Shown here: one piece after another, positions 25,422-34,045 of the stretch
Layout of the letters: the number at the start of each line of letters is the position of its first letter
Position numbering within the stretch: the stretch's first letter is position 1
Notes under the pieces: generated by a model
What the model was told of the DNA's origin: nothing
The model's input: only the letters and a program-made list of their open reading frames with translations
The model's database searches: none
Made by a program: the position numbers and the translations under genes
From: Amycolatopsis oliviviridis
Lineage (GTDB): Bacteria; Actinomycetota; Actinomycetes; Mycobacteriales; Pseudonocardiaceae
DNA: 64,000 nucleotides
Assembly (NCBI RefSeq): GCF_014654365.1
Contig: NZ_BNAY01000010.1
Location: 248,001-312,000, forward strand
Direction: 5' to 3'

Positions 25422-25487
25422 GACAGGGTAAGTGAAATACCTAATGGTGATAGCCGCATACCGAGCCGCGATGTGAAGGGGCGACGG

Positions 25488-26435
25488 GTGGACTTCAAGC
25501 AGCTCAAGGCGCTGGTGACGGTCGCCGAGGTGGGCAGCGTGACCCGTGCGGCCGAGCTTCTGCACCTGGTCCAGCCCGCGGTCACCCGGCAGATCCGCAC
25601 CCTGGAGCAGGAGCTCGGGGTGACGCTGTTCGAGCGGACCCGCCACGGGATGCGCCCGACCGAGGCCGGCGCGACGCTCGTCGAACGCGCCCGGCGGGCG
25701 CTCACGGAGCTCGACCGGGCGCGGGCCGAGCTGGCCCCGAAACCCGGGGTGGTCACCGGGATCGTCACGGTCGGGCTGCTGGAGAGCGCCGCCGAACGGC
25801 TCGCCGCGCCGCTGACGACGGCCGTGCTGCGCGACCATCCGGGCATCGAGCTGCGGCTGCTCACCGCGTACTCCGGGCATCTTCAGCGGTGGATCGACGA
25901 CGGCGACGTCGATCTGAGCCTGCTCTACAACCTGACCAGCACCCCGTCGCTCAACGTCCGCCCGCTGGTCCGCGAACGGCTGTGGGCCGTCGCTCCCCCG
26001 TCGGCCGGGCTGGATCCCGCGCGGCCCGTCCCGTTCGCCGAGGTGGCCGCGCACCCGCTGGTCATGCCGTCCGAAGGGCACGCGCTGCGCACCCTCATCG
26101 ACGGCGCGGCCCGCGAGGCGGGCGCCGAGGCGGAGGTCACCGTGCAGACCAACGCGATGACACTGCAGAAACGCCTGGTGCTCGGCGGGCACGGCTGGAC
26201 GATCCTGCCCGGCATCGGCATCGCGGCGGACGTCGCCGACGGCACCCTGAGCGCGGCTCCGGTCCGCGAACCGGAGATCTGGCGCACCGTCGTCCTCGGC
26301 ATGCCCCGGACCGGGCGGGTGACGCCTGCAGTCGACGCCGTCGCGCGAGCGCTGGTCCAGCAGATCCACCGGACCGTGCGCGAGGGTGAATGGCCCTCGG
26401 CGCGGCTCTGGGACGACCGAACAGGAGAAGGATGA
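25488..26435 (+). CDS. LysR-family regulator of the putative C5-dicarboxylate operon
   Basis: 315 residues from GTG 25488, which has a GAAGGGG ribosome site 6 bases upstream; the longer open frame crosses the divergent promoter and is not supported. Winged helix-turn-helix at about 1-60 (GSVTRAAELLHLVQPAVTRQIRTLEQELG), then a two-lobed effector domain (about 90-300). LysR proteins next to divergent catabolic operons normally activate them in response to a pathway intermediate, here probably an organic acid or CoA ester. Its stop overlaps the next gene (ATGA). Confidence 0.9.
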   Translation: MDFKQLKALVTVAEVGSVTRAAELLHLVQPAVTRQIRTLEQELGVTLFERTRHGMRPTEAGATLVERARRALTELDRARAELAPKPGVVTGIVTVGLLESAAERLAAPLTTAVLRDHPGIELRLLTAYSGHLQRWIDDGDVDLSLLYNLTSTPSLNVRPLVRERLWAVAPPSAGLDPARPVPFAEVAAHPLVMPSEGHALRTLIDGAAREAGAEAEVTVQTNAMTLQKRLVLGGHGWTILPGIGIAADVADGTLSAAPVREPEIWRTVVLGMPRTGRVTPAVDAVARALVQQIHRTVREGEWPSARLWDDRTGEG

Positions 26436-27214
26436 CCACGCTCCCCCGTACCGGCCACGCGGTCGCCGCCGACGGCACCCGCCTCGCCTACCAGTGGCGA
26501 GGCGCGGGCAGGCCACTCGTGCTGCTGGCCGGGCAGGCGAACGACCACACCTGGTGGGACCGCACGCGCGGGGACTTCCCGAGCACGATCACCATGGACT
26601 ACCGCGGCACCGGCGCCAGCGACGCGCCTGATTCCGCTTACTCCACAACGGGTTTCGCGGACGACGTGATCGCGGTCCTCGACGCGCTCGACGTCGCCGA
26701 GGCCGACGTCTACGGCACCTCGATGGGCGGCCGCGTCGCGCAGTGGGTCGCCGCGCGGTATCCCGGCCGGGTACGGCGGCTCGTCCTCGGCTGCACCTCG
26801 CCGGGTGGCACGCACGGTGTCGAGCGGTCGAACGACGTGCGGCTGGCGCTCGCCCGGCGGTCCTCCGTGGAGGCGCGGGAAACGCTGGAGGACCTGATGT
26901 ACACGCCCGCCTGGCGGGCCGCTCATCCGGGACCGTATCGCGTGCTGGGGGCACACGGTATGCCGCCGCACGCGGTGCGCGGGCATCTCGTCGCGAGCAA
27001 CACGCACGACGCCTGGGACGCGCTTCCGGAGATCACCGCGCCCACCCTTGTCCTCCACGGTGACGACGATCTGCTCGCACCGCCCGCGAACGCGCCGCTG
27101 CTGACCGGACGGATCCCCGACGCGCGCATGCACCTGTTCGCCGGGGCTCGGCACGCCTACTTCGACGAGTGCCGTCCCGAGGCGAGCGACCTGGTCAGCG
27201 ACTTCCTGGGGTAG
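26432..27214 (+). CDS. Alpha/beta-hydrolase co-expressed with the LysR regulator
   Basis: 260 residues from ATG 26432, overlapping the LysR stop. Nucleophile elbow YGTSMGGR (Ser), Asp in LHGDDDLLAP and His in AGARHAYF complete the triad; the oxyanion region is LLAGQANDHTWW. Size and motifs are like 3-oxoadipate enol-lactonase and related small-molecule esterases. Its position between the regulator and the permease gene suggests hydrolysis of a lactone or ester feeding the pathway; this is inferred. Confidence 0.87.
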   Translation: MTTLPRTGHAVAADGTRLAYQWRGAGRPLVLLAGQANDHTWWDRTRGDFPSTITMDYRGTGASDAPDSAYSTTGFADDVIAVLDALDVAEADVYGTSMGGRVAQWVAARYPGRVRRLVLGCTSPGGTHGVERSNDVRLALARRSSVEARETLEDLMYTPAWRAAHPGPYRVLGAHGMPPHAVRGHLVASNTHDAWDALPEITAPTLVLHGDDDLLAPPANAPLLTGRIPDARMHLFAGARHAYFDECRPEASDLVSDFLG

Positions 27215-27323
27215 GTCCCGAGCTCCATGCCGACCGGGTATGTGCCCATCGCGGATTTCTATTTCTCAACCGCAGGGATCACAGCTCATGATGGTCGGCA
27301 TTCCCGGAGCGAAGGAGCTTCCC

Positions 27324-28637
27324 TTGCCGCACAAGAAACCCGGCGTCGTGGCGAACGTGGTCCGTGGCTGCCTCGGCAACCTGGTCGAGTGGTACGACTG
27401 GTTCGTCTACGCCTCGTTCAGCATCTACTTCGCGGCGAGTTTCTTCCCCGAGGGAAACCTGACGGCGCAACTGCTGTCCACGGCCGTCGTGTTCGCGGTC
27501 GGCTTCCTGATGCGCCCGCTCGGCGGCTGGCTCCTGGGCCTCTACGCGGACAGGTTCGGGCGGCGGGCGGCGCTGACGCTGTCCGTGACGCTGATGAGCT
27601 TCGGTTCACTGACCATCGCGATCACGCCCGGCTACGCGTCGATCGGCCTTCTCGCGCCCGTGATCCTCGTGGTCGCCAGGCTCGCACAAGGCCTTTCGGT
27701 CGGCGGTGAGTTCGGTTCGAGCGCGACGTACCTGTCCGAGATCGCCACTCCGGGACGACGCGGGTTCTACTCGAGCTTCCAGTACGTCTCGATCACCGTC
27801 GGCCAGCTCGCGGCCCTGCTGGTGATGATCGTGATGCAGTCGCTGCTGACCGAGGCGCAGATGTACGCCTGGGGCTGGCGGATCCCGTTCGTGCTCGGCG
27901 CGCTCGCCGGACTCGTGGTCATGTACCTCCGCCGCAGCATGATGGAATCGGAACATTTCCAGCGCTTCTTGACCGACGGCTCGCCTTCCCGCGGTGGCCT
28001 GCGGGTCCTGCTGCGCTCGCACCGCCGACAGGTCCTCGCCGTCCTCGGTCTCGCCATCGGCGGGACGGTGGCGTTCTACACCTTCACCAGCTACCTCCAG
28101 AAGTACATGGTGAACACGGCGGGAATCCCCAAACCGACCGCCTCGCTCATCGGTTTCGCCGCCCTGTTCCTGTTCATCTTCATGCAGCCCGTCGCCGGTG
28201 CCCTTTCCGACCGCTTCGGCCGCCGCCCGGTCATGTTCGGCTTCTCCGTCGGCGGCATGCTCCTGACCGTCCCGATCATGACGCTCGTGGGCAGGACCGG
28301 GAACCCGTGGATCGCCTTCCTGCTCATGATCACCGCGCTGGTCTTCCTCAGCGGCTACACGGCTCTGTCGGCGATCATCAAGGCGGAAATGTTCCCCACC
28401 AACGTCCGGGCCCTCGGCGTCGGCCTGCCCCATGCCCTGGCGACCGCCGTCTTCGGCGGGCTCTCGGAACCGATCGCCTTGGCGCTGAAGCAGGCCGGGC
28501 ACGAGAGCGTGTTCTTCTGGTGGGTCACGGGGTGCATCGGGCTGACCTTTGTGGCGACTTTGGTGGTGCGGGAGCCTTCGCGGGGTTCTTCTTTGGAGGT
28601 TTCCGCTTTGCCTGCACGGGATTCTGTTGTGCAGTAG
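27324..28637 (+). CDS. MHS-family (KgtP/ShiA-like) MFS permease
   Basis: 437 residues from TTG 27324, chosen because GAAGGAG lies 6 bases upstream; ATG 27288 gives a longer N-terminus without a ribosome site. Twelve transmembrane segments. The metabolite:H+ symporter hallmarks are GNLVEWYDWFVYA in the first helix, GGWLLGLYADRFGRR in loop 2-3, and a loop 8-9 repeat of the form DRFGRRPVMF. Family members carry alpha-ketoglutarate, citrate, dicarboxylates, shikimate or proline/betaine. Next to a dicarboxyl-CoA pathway, a C4-C6 dicarboxylate is the likely substrate. Confidence 0.88.
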   Translation: MPHKKPGVVANVVRGCLGNLVEWYDWFVYASFSIYFAASFFPEGNLTAQLLSTAVVFAVGFLMRPLGGWLLGLYADRFGRRAALTLSVTLMSFGSLTIAITPGYASIGLLAPVILVVARLAQGLSVGGEFGSSATYLSEIATPGRRGFYSSFQYVSITVGQLAALLVMIVMQSLLTEAQMYAWGWRIPFVLGALAGLVVMYLRRSMMESEHFQRFLTDGSPSRGGLRVLLRSHRRQVLAVLGLAIGGTVAFYTFTSYLQKYMVNTAGIPKPTASLIGFAALFLFIFMQPVAGALSDRFGRRPVMFGFSVGGMLLTVPIMTLVGRTGNPWIAFLLMITALVFLSGYTALSAIIKAEMFPTNVRALGVGLPHALATAVFGGLSEPIALALKQAGHESVFFWWVTGCIGLTFVATLVVREPSRGSSLEVSALPARDSVVQ

Positions 28638-29087
28638 GCCTTTGGCAAGGGCGGGGGGTGGCGGTGGTCGCCGTCGACCAGCCGCGGCGGTAGCCGAATT
28701 TCGGCAACGACCGACAGGCGATGCGGGACCTTGGGGACGTCGCCGCATTTCGCCAGCGGCCAGGCAGCGGTGGTCACCGTTTGCCCAGGCCTGTTTGGAG
28801 TCGGTCCGGTCACCGACCGTTGCCGGAGTTCGGCAAGTCACGCTCCGCCGCTGCGGAGCACAGCACATCGACGGCTGCCGTCGAATTCCAGGAACACACC
28901 CGGCGGGCTCACAACATGGTGATCGTTTTCCGGCCACGGCTCCGCAAGGTGGTGGCACGTCGGCGTATCGATTCCTCAGGGATGGTTACTCTCACGAGCC
29001 GTCGCCGTTTCTCGGCGACCGAGTCCCGATGATGTCGCTGTCGACTCTCGCGCGACCAGATGGCTTTCGCCGTTTTCCGGCGACGGC
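28638..29087. other. Gene-free gap of 450 bp
   Basis: No convincing gene, tRNA or repeat array. Short open frames lack ribosome sites and recognisable sequence. Small hairpins occur at 28800-28817 (GTCGGT stem), 28842-28859 and 29068-29082 (CGCCG stem). The region lies between the convergent permease and HNH genes, and its base composition is slightly lower in GC than the flanks. It may be a decayed gene, but nothing proves it. Confidence 0.5.
28842..28859. terminator. Hairpin in the gap between the permease and HNH genes
   Basis: GCTCCGC-CGCT-GCGGAGC, a perfect 7-bp stem with a tetraloop and no T-tract. It is about 205 bases past the permease stop and 229 bases past the HNH stop; a bidirectional terminator is possible but not certain. 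Confidence 0.4.
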
Positions 29088-30326
29088 TCAGAACGCTGAC
29101 GGTTCCTCGTCGCGGGGTTCGTGCAATGGCGGCGGCATGCTGTCGTAGCTCTGCCCCGTGGGCGTCGTGATCGTGAGGGTTCCGTCGGAACCCAGCCGGT
29201 AGTTCCAGCCGGGTTCGTCCTTCAACCGGTGGTCACGACGGCACAGATCGACCAGTTCGGTATCCGCGGTGTGACCACCGAACTGCCACGGCAGCGCATG
29301 ATCGAGGTCGCAGGCCTGGGCCACGCGGTGGCAGCCGGGTCTTCGGCATTCCCGGTCCCGCACCCGGACGAACTCGTCCAGCCCCGCAGTGGGCCGGTAG
29401 CGGTCCCGGCCGAGGTCGAGCACCTGCCCCGAGAGTGGGTCGGTGATGATCCGCCGCAACACCGTGTTCGACCCGCCGGCGATGTGCCGGGCCAGCGAGG
29501 CGGGGATGTGGCCGTGCCCGGCCATCTCCGCGGGATCGTCATTCATCCCGAGGTAGATGTTGAGATCCATGTAGAGGAACACTTCGGACCGTTCACTCTT
29601 CCCACCCTGCCCGCTTAACAAGAGATCGAGGGCGACGTCGGCACGTAACTGATCCAGCGTGCGCGTCTCCCCACCCGCCCGCAGCGCCCTGGCTTCGCGA
29701 TCGATCCGCGTGTAGGCGGCGGCGACTTTCTCGACGGGGCCGTCTTGGACCTCGATCGACGCCACCCCGGTCTCGCCCTGCCGCACCGACAAGCGACGTC
29801 CGGCGCGATGCCGCTCGACACGGCGGGATGCGCCGTCGCGGTCGGCCATCATCGCCGCATGGTTGGCCGCTTTCCGGATCTGCTCGGAGTTCCGGTCCGG
29901 TATCCGGTCCTCCAGGACCGCGTCCACAGCGCGGGCGTCCTCGTCCGACAGCCACGCGGTGGCCGTGGCGACTTTCATCGCCCCGTACCCACCCACCTTG
30001 CCTTGATCCAGCAGCCCTAATGTGCGTGGCAGACGGGTGGTCAACGCCTCCGCCGCGGACACCAGCGCACCAGCATGAGTGTCCACAACAGACAGTGCCA
30101 ACGCCGCTTCCTGCACCACGCTGGACGCACCGCCACGATAACGGCTCAACCGCCCCAAAGCACGGAACCGAACAGCCTCCAGTCGCGCGATCCCCTCCGA
30201 CGCCGCAACAGCGGCATCCACGGCATCGTTGTCCCCCAACGAATCCAGCGAAGCATTGACCTCCCCAAACACTTCAGACTCGGTGATTTCCTTGAGTAGC
30301 GCCACAGTGGCGTTGAGAGTGTCCAC
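29088..30326 (-). CDS. DUF222 / 13E12-type HNH endonuclease-domain protein
   Basis: 412 residues from GTG 30326, which lies 6 bases after a TATGTT hexamer and may be leaderless; a TTG 15 bases upstream is the alternative. The N-terminal 280 residues form the helical DUF222 region. The C-terminal HNH domain reads RECRRPGCHRVAQACDLDHALPW...LCRRDHRLKDEPGW, with the metal-binding Cys pairs and His-Asn/Asp-His positions. These proteins are multicopy in actinobacteria (13E12 family) and their function is unknown; they are not proven mobile elements. No inverted repeats or transposase lie nearby. Confidence 0.88.
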   Translation of the reverse strand: MDTLNATVALLKEITESEVFGEVNASLDSLGDNDAVDAAVAASEGIARLEAVRFRALGRLSRYRGGASSVVQEAALALSVVDTHAGALVSAAEALTTRLPRTLGLLDQGKVGGYGAMKVATATAWLSDEDARAVDAVLEDRIPDRNSEQIRKAANHAAMMADRDGASRRVERHRAGRRLSVRQGETGVASIEVQDGPVEKVAAAYTRIDREARALRAGGETRTLDQLRADVALDLLLSGQGGKSERSEVFLYMDLNIYLGMNDDPAEMAGHGHIPASLARHIAGGSNTVLRRIITDPLSGQVLDLGRDRYRPTAGLDEFVRVRDRECRRPGCHRVAQACDLDHALPWQFGGHTADTELVDLCRRDHRLKDEPGWNYRLGSDGTLTITTPTGQSYDSMPPPLHEPRDEEPSAF

Positions 30327-30389
30327 ACTCAGAACATACAACCGGCCACCGACAGTTTCTGAAAACCTTGCTCGGCAACAAAAGCAGCG

Positions 30390-31448
30390 CTAGTCGACTT
30401 CGAGCAAACCTTCAGCACCGTTCTCCAGCTGTCGCGCGAACTTCTCCGACCGGGGAAGCATGGTCGCCTCATATACCTCAACGGCCTCAACGAAACTGCT
30501 GGAACCGGCCAGCGCCAGAGCGAGCTCGCAAGCGTCCAGCATGGCCAGGTTGACGCCGACACCGAGCGGCGGCATCAGGTGGGCGGCATCGCCGAGCAGG
30601 GTCACCGACGGCGTGTGTTCCCAGGTGTGCGGAACCGGCAGGACGTACAGCGGACGATCCACATAGGGTCCGTCATTGTCCGTGATCATCCGCAGCATCG
30701 AGGGCGACCAGCCGGAAAACGCGTCGAGCAGCCCGGCGCGGAGCTCCGGGGTGCCACGAGAACCGACCCAGTCCGCGGGCAGCCGTTGAATCACGTAGAC
30801 CCGGATGTGGTCACCGCTGTTGCGCTGGGCGAAAAGGCAGCGGTTACCGTCGGCCGCCATCGCGCTGCCCTGGCCGACGAGCGCGGCGAGTTCGGGATGG
30901 GCGTTCTCGACGTCGTCGAACCAGGCCTCCAGGAAGGTGATCCCCGAGTACTCGGGCACCGCGGCCGACACCGCCGGCCGGACCCGCGACCAGGCGCCGT
31001 CGGCGCCGATGACCAGATCCGTCTCGACCGTCGCGCCGTCCGCGAACCGAAGGACACCGGGAGCTTCCACCTTCTCCAAACCAGAACCCCAGCGCACGGT
31101 GCCCGGCTCCAGTGAGTCCAGCAGCAGACCGCGCAACTGGCCTCGGTCGATCTCCGGTTTGAACAGCTCCCCTTCGGCCGGGACATAGTGCTCCACGAGG
31201 TTGCCGGCGGGATCCAGCTTCCGCATCTCCTGCCCTTCCGGACGGGCGAGCGCGAAGAACTCGTCGAGCAGGCCCGCTTCACGCAGGACCAGCTGCCCGT
31301 CGTCCGCGTGCAGGTCGAGGGTGCCGCCCTGGTTACGGGCCCGAGGATGCGGGTCGCGGTCGTAGACCGTCACGGGGATGCCGTGCTTCTGCAGGATGCG
31401 GGCGCAGGTCAGGCCGCCGGGGCCCGCTCCGATGATGCTGATCGTCAT
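30390..31448 (-). CDS. TetX-like FAD-dependent monooxygenase
   Basis: 352 residues. FAD Rossmann motif GAGPGGLTCA at the N-terminus, DG-type motif DLVIGADGAWSRVRP in the middle, and GDAAHLMPPLGVGVNLAMLDA near the C-terminus define the class A aromatic-hydroxylase group; the N-terminal RNQGGTLDLH resembles TetX-type enzymes. Expected activity: NAD(P)H-dependent hydroxylation of a phenolic or polyketide-like compound, possibly detoxification. It is divergent from a TetR repressor gene, the usual arrangement for an inducible drug-modifying enzyme. Substrate is unknown; tetracycline resistance is not implied. Confidence 0.9.
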   Translation of the reverse strand: MTISIIGAGPGGLTCARILQKHGIPVTVYDRDPHPRARNQGGTLDLHADDGQLVLREAGLLDEFFALARPEGQEMRKLDPAGNLVEHYVPAEGELFKPEIDRGQLRGLLLDSLEPGTVRWGSGLEKVEAPGVLRFADGATVETDLVIGADGAWSRVRPAVSAAVPEYSGITFLEAWFDDVENAHPELAALVGQGSAMAADGNRCLFAQRNSGDHIRVYVIQRLPADWVGSRGTPELRAGLLDAFSGWSPSMLRMITDNDGPYVDRPLYVLPVPHTWEHTPSVTLLGDAAHLMPPLGVGVNLAMLDACELALALAGSSSFVEAVEVYEATMLPRSEKFARQLENGAEGLLEVD

Positions 31449-31529
31449 ACCTTCAGAAAACCAGAACGAGTTAAAAAGTGCAACGAGTCAACTTAGTGAC
31501 CGTGACAACTCATGGGGTAGAGTGCGCTC

Positions 31530-32093
31530 ATGGAGACACCGGGACGGCGTGAACGCAAGAAGGCGGCCACCCGCCAGGCCTTGGCGGACGCCGCCTTGAA
31601 ACTGTTCCTGGAGCGGGGCTACGACCAGGTGAGCATCCGCGACATCGCCGAGGCGGCCGACGTGTCGACCACGACGCTGTTCAAGCACTTCCCCGGCAAG
31701 GAAGCGCTGGTCTTCGACGAGGCTCAGGACCGCGAAGCGAACCTGATAGCCGCCGTACGAGAGCGCGAAGCAGGGCAGAGCGTCGTCGAAGCCCTACGCG
31801 AGTACGTGCTCGCCACCTGGCTCCCGCTCACGGCCCATCCCCAGTACCCCGAGTTCACCGCGCTGGTGAGCGGCACCCCCGCGCTCCAGGAATACGGCGA
31901 ACGCATGTGGACCCGGCACGCCGCGGCCCTCGGCGCCGCCATCGCCGAAGACGCCGGAGTGGACCCCGACGACGCGGCCTCCCGCGCGCTCGCACGATTC
32001 GTCCTGGACATCCCGGCGCTCACCCGCGGCCGGGAGGACCCCAGGAAGGCCGTCGAGGAGATCTTCGACCTCCTCACCCACGGCTGGCGCTAA
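31530..32093 (+). CDS. TetR-family repressor divergent from the TetX-like gene
   Basis: 187 residues with a helix-turn-helix at about 30-62 (SIRDIAEAADVSTTTLFKHFPGK) and a helical ligand domain. The ATG has no ribosome site and lies 6 bases after TAGAGT (31518-31523), so it is probably translated from a leaderless transcript. The 81-bp divergent region is AT-richer than its flanks (a run of five A) with repeated AACGAGT phrases that may be operator parts. Its TAA stop overlaps the convergent TerC gene end. Confidence 0.88.
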   Translation: METPGRRERKKAATRQALADAALKLFLERGYDQVSIRDIAEAADVSTTTLFKHFPGKEALVFDEAQDREANLIAAVREREAGQSVVEALREYVLATWLPLTAHPQYPEFTALVSGTPALQEYGERMWTRHAAALGAAIAEDAGVDPDDAASRALARFVLDIPALTRGREDPRKAVEEIFDLLTHGWR

Positions 32094-33091
32094 TCCTCTT
32101 CGGACGCGGGACGGGAGCCGCGCAGCGAGCCGGGATGCGCCTTGGCGGACGGGTCGCTGCGGGTCTTGAGCAGGCTCGCCACCGTCACCACGACGAGGAT
32201 GCCGATGATCACCGCGAGGCTGACCGGCGTCGAGATCTCCGGAACGCTCTCGTCGATGTCCACGTGCGCCCAGTGCAGGATCAGCTTGATCCCGATGAAC
32301 CCGAGGATGATCGCGAGCCCGGCCGACAGGTACACCAGCCGGTCGAGCAGGCCCTTCACCAGGAAATACAGCGCGCGCAGGCCCAGCAGGGCGAAGGCGT
32401 TGGCGGCGAAGACGAGATACGGCTCGTCGGTGACGCCGAAGACGGCGGGGATCGAGTCCAGCGCGAACAGCAGGTCGATCCCGCCGATCGCGAGCAGCAC
32501 CACCACCAGCGGCGTGCCCACCCGCTTCCCGTCCACGCGGGTGAGCAGCTTGCCGCCGTCGTATTCGGTGGACAGCGGCAGCAGGCGGCGCGCGGTCCGC
32601 ACCACCACGTTGTTCTCGACGTCCGGATCCTCGTCGCGATGCCGGAACAGCTGGATCCCGGTGTAGATCAACAGCAGCCCGAACAGCAGGAACATGAAGG
32701 AGAACAACGAGAGCAGCGTGGCGCCGAGCGCGATGAAGATCGCGCGCATGATCAGGGCGACGACGATGCCGAACGTGAGCACCTTGTGCTGATGTTCTTC
32801 GGGTACCGCGAAGGTGCTCATGATGATCACGAAGACGAAGAGGTTGTCGACGGACAGGCTCTTCTCCACGATGTAACCCGCGAAGTACTGCTGCCCGAAG
32901 TCGCCGCCGTGCGCCAGCGTCAGCCAGACGCCGAACGCCACCGCGACCAGGATGTAGCCGATCGACCAGGCCACCGCCTCGCCGAAACCGACCTTGTGCG
33001 GCCGCACGGCCGCCAGGATGAGGTCGAGGGCCAGGAGCCCGAGTACCAGCCCGATCGTCAGGGTCCAGGTGAGGCCATCGATCTGGAGCAT
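32090..33091 (-). CDS. TerC-family integral membrane protein
   Basis: 333 residues with seven to nine transmembrane helices. Family signatures: FAGYIVEKSLSVDNLFVFVIIM with the conserved Glu/Asp, and GGIDLLFALDSIPAVFGVT in the second half. TerC/Alx proteins are linked to tellurite resistance and, in characterised bacteria, to manganese export and metalation of secreted proteins. The gene follows the LysR gene by 39 bases on the same strand. That leader is too short for a yybP-ykoY manganese riboswitch, so expression is probably driven with the tdh-kbl-lysR unit or by a minimal promoter. Confidence 0.93.
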   Translation of the reverse strand: MLQIDGLTWTLTIGLVLGLLALDLILAAVRPHKVGFGEAVAWSIGYILVAVAFGVWLTLAHGGDFGQQYFAGYIVEKSLSVDNLFVFVIIMSTFAVPEEHQHKVLTFGIVVALIMRAIFIALGATLLSLFSFMFLLFGLLLIYTGIQLFRHRDEDPDVENNVVVRTARRLLPLSTEYDGGKLLTRVDGKRVGTPLVVVLLAIGGIDLLFALDSIPAVFGVTDEPYLVFAANAFALLGLRALYFLVKGLLDRLVYLSAGLAIILGFIGIKLILHWAHVDIDESVPEISTPVSLAVIIGILVVVTVASLLKTRSDPSAKAHPGSLRGSRPASEED

Positions 33092-33130
33092 CCGGACCCT
33101 GTCTTTCGTTCGGCGGCAGGTGCCCAGATC

Positions 33131-34045
33131 TTAAGTGGGACTCCCCCGGTCCGCATTCGCATGACCCGGCGCCGCGTCCAGCAGCGCGGCGAGCACGGTC
33201 TTGAGCAAGGGGTGTTCCGCGCTCCCCCGCCGGACGGCGGCGAACACACGGCGCAGCGGCGGCTCGCCTCGCAAGGGGACGGCGACCGAACCGGGGACGG
33301 CGGTGAAAGCGTTGCGCGGTACCAGTGCCACCCCCTCGCCCGCGGCGACCAGGGTGGTGATCGCGTGGAAATCGTCGGAGACGTGCCGGATCGCGGGATT
33401 CGCGCAGACGATCATCAGCACGTCACGGCAGGGATTCCCGGATTTCGGCGCGATCCAGTCGTCGTCGGCGAGTTCGTCGATGTCCACTTCGGACGATCCG
33501 GCGAGCCGGTGCGTGGTGGGCAGGACGACGTCGAACGGCTCCACGTACAGCGGGAACCGGGTGAGCCTGCTTTCATCCGTCCGTGGCGAGAGGCGGTACT
33601 CCTCCGTGATCGCCAGATCGACCTCGCCGTCGAGCAGCAGCGGGATGCTCGCGTGCCCCTCGACGTCCTGCACCTGCATGGAGACCCCTGGCGAACCGGC
33701 GCGCAGCGAAGCGATGGCCGGCGCGACGACCATGGTGATCGCGGAGGCGAAACTCGCCAGCCGCACCATCCCCCGCACCCCCGAATCGAGCGCGGCCAGC
33801 GTGGCGTGCGCCCGTTCGAGTTCCGCGGCGACGGCGTTCGCGTGCACCACCATCAGTTCACCCGCGGGGGTCAGCGAAACCCGGCGCCCCCACCGGCGGA
33901 GCAGTTGCTGGCCGCACTCGGCTTCGAGTGCGGCCAGCTGCTGGGACACCGCGGACGGCGTCAGGTGCAGCGCCTGTCCCGCCGCCGTCACGGTGCCGTG
34001 GTCGGCGAGGGCGCGCAGCACGCGCAGCCGTCGCGGATCGATCAT
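33131..34045 (-). CDS. LysR-family regulator coupled to kbl
   Basis: 304 residues: helix-turn-helix at about 1-60 (GTVTAAGQALHLTPSAVSQQLAALEAECG), effector domain about 90-290. Its ATG overlaps the kbl stop (TGATG), so it is translated with the threonine-degradation genes. LysR genes are more often divergent from their targets; here the regulator is co-transcribed, which would give feedback if it acts on tdh. It could also control terC downstream. Confidence 0.88.
   Translation of the reverse strand: MIDPRRLRVLRALADHGTVTAAGQALHLTPSAVSQQLAALEAECGQQLLRRWGRRVSLTPAGELMVVHANAVAAELERAHATLAALDSGVRGMVRLASFASAITMVVAPAIASLRAGSPGVSMQVQDVEGHASIPLLLDGEVDLAITEEYRLSPRTDESRLTRFPLYVEPFDVVLPTTHRLAGSSEVDIDELADDDWIAPKSGNPCRDVLMIVCANPAIRHVSDDFHAITTLVAAGEGVALVPRNAFTAVPGSVAVPLRGEPPLRRVFAAVRRGSAEHPLLKTVLAALLDAAPGHANADRGSPT

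Noticed and set aside
24876..25487. Long N-terminal extension of the LysR gene
   Set aside because: It overlaps the acyl-CoA dehydrogenase gene in antisense and the divergent promoter; LysR homology starts at 25488 behind a good ribosome site.
28721..29032. Small frame of about 100 codons in the 450-bp gap
   Set aside because: No ribosome site, no recognisable domain, Arg/Ser-rich; not enough to call a gene.
29088..30326. HNH gene as part of a mobile element
   Set aside because: DUF222-HNH proteins are common chromosomal actinobacterial genes; no terminal repeats, integrase or intron RNA is visible.
30390..31448. Tetracycline-resistance gene tetX
   Set aside because: Only the general TetX-like flavoprotein layout is visible; substrate cannot be told and sequence does not justify a resistance call.
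33092..33130. Possible manganese riboswitch (yybP-ykoY) before terC
   Set aside because: Only 39 bases separate terC from the LysR gene, too short for that RNA; no matching stems seen.
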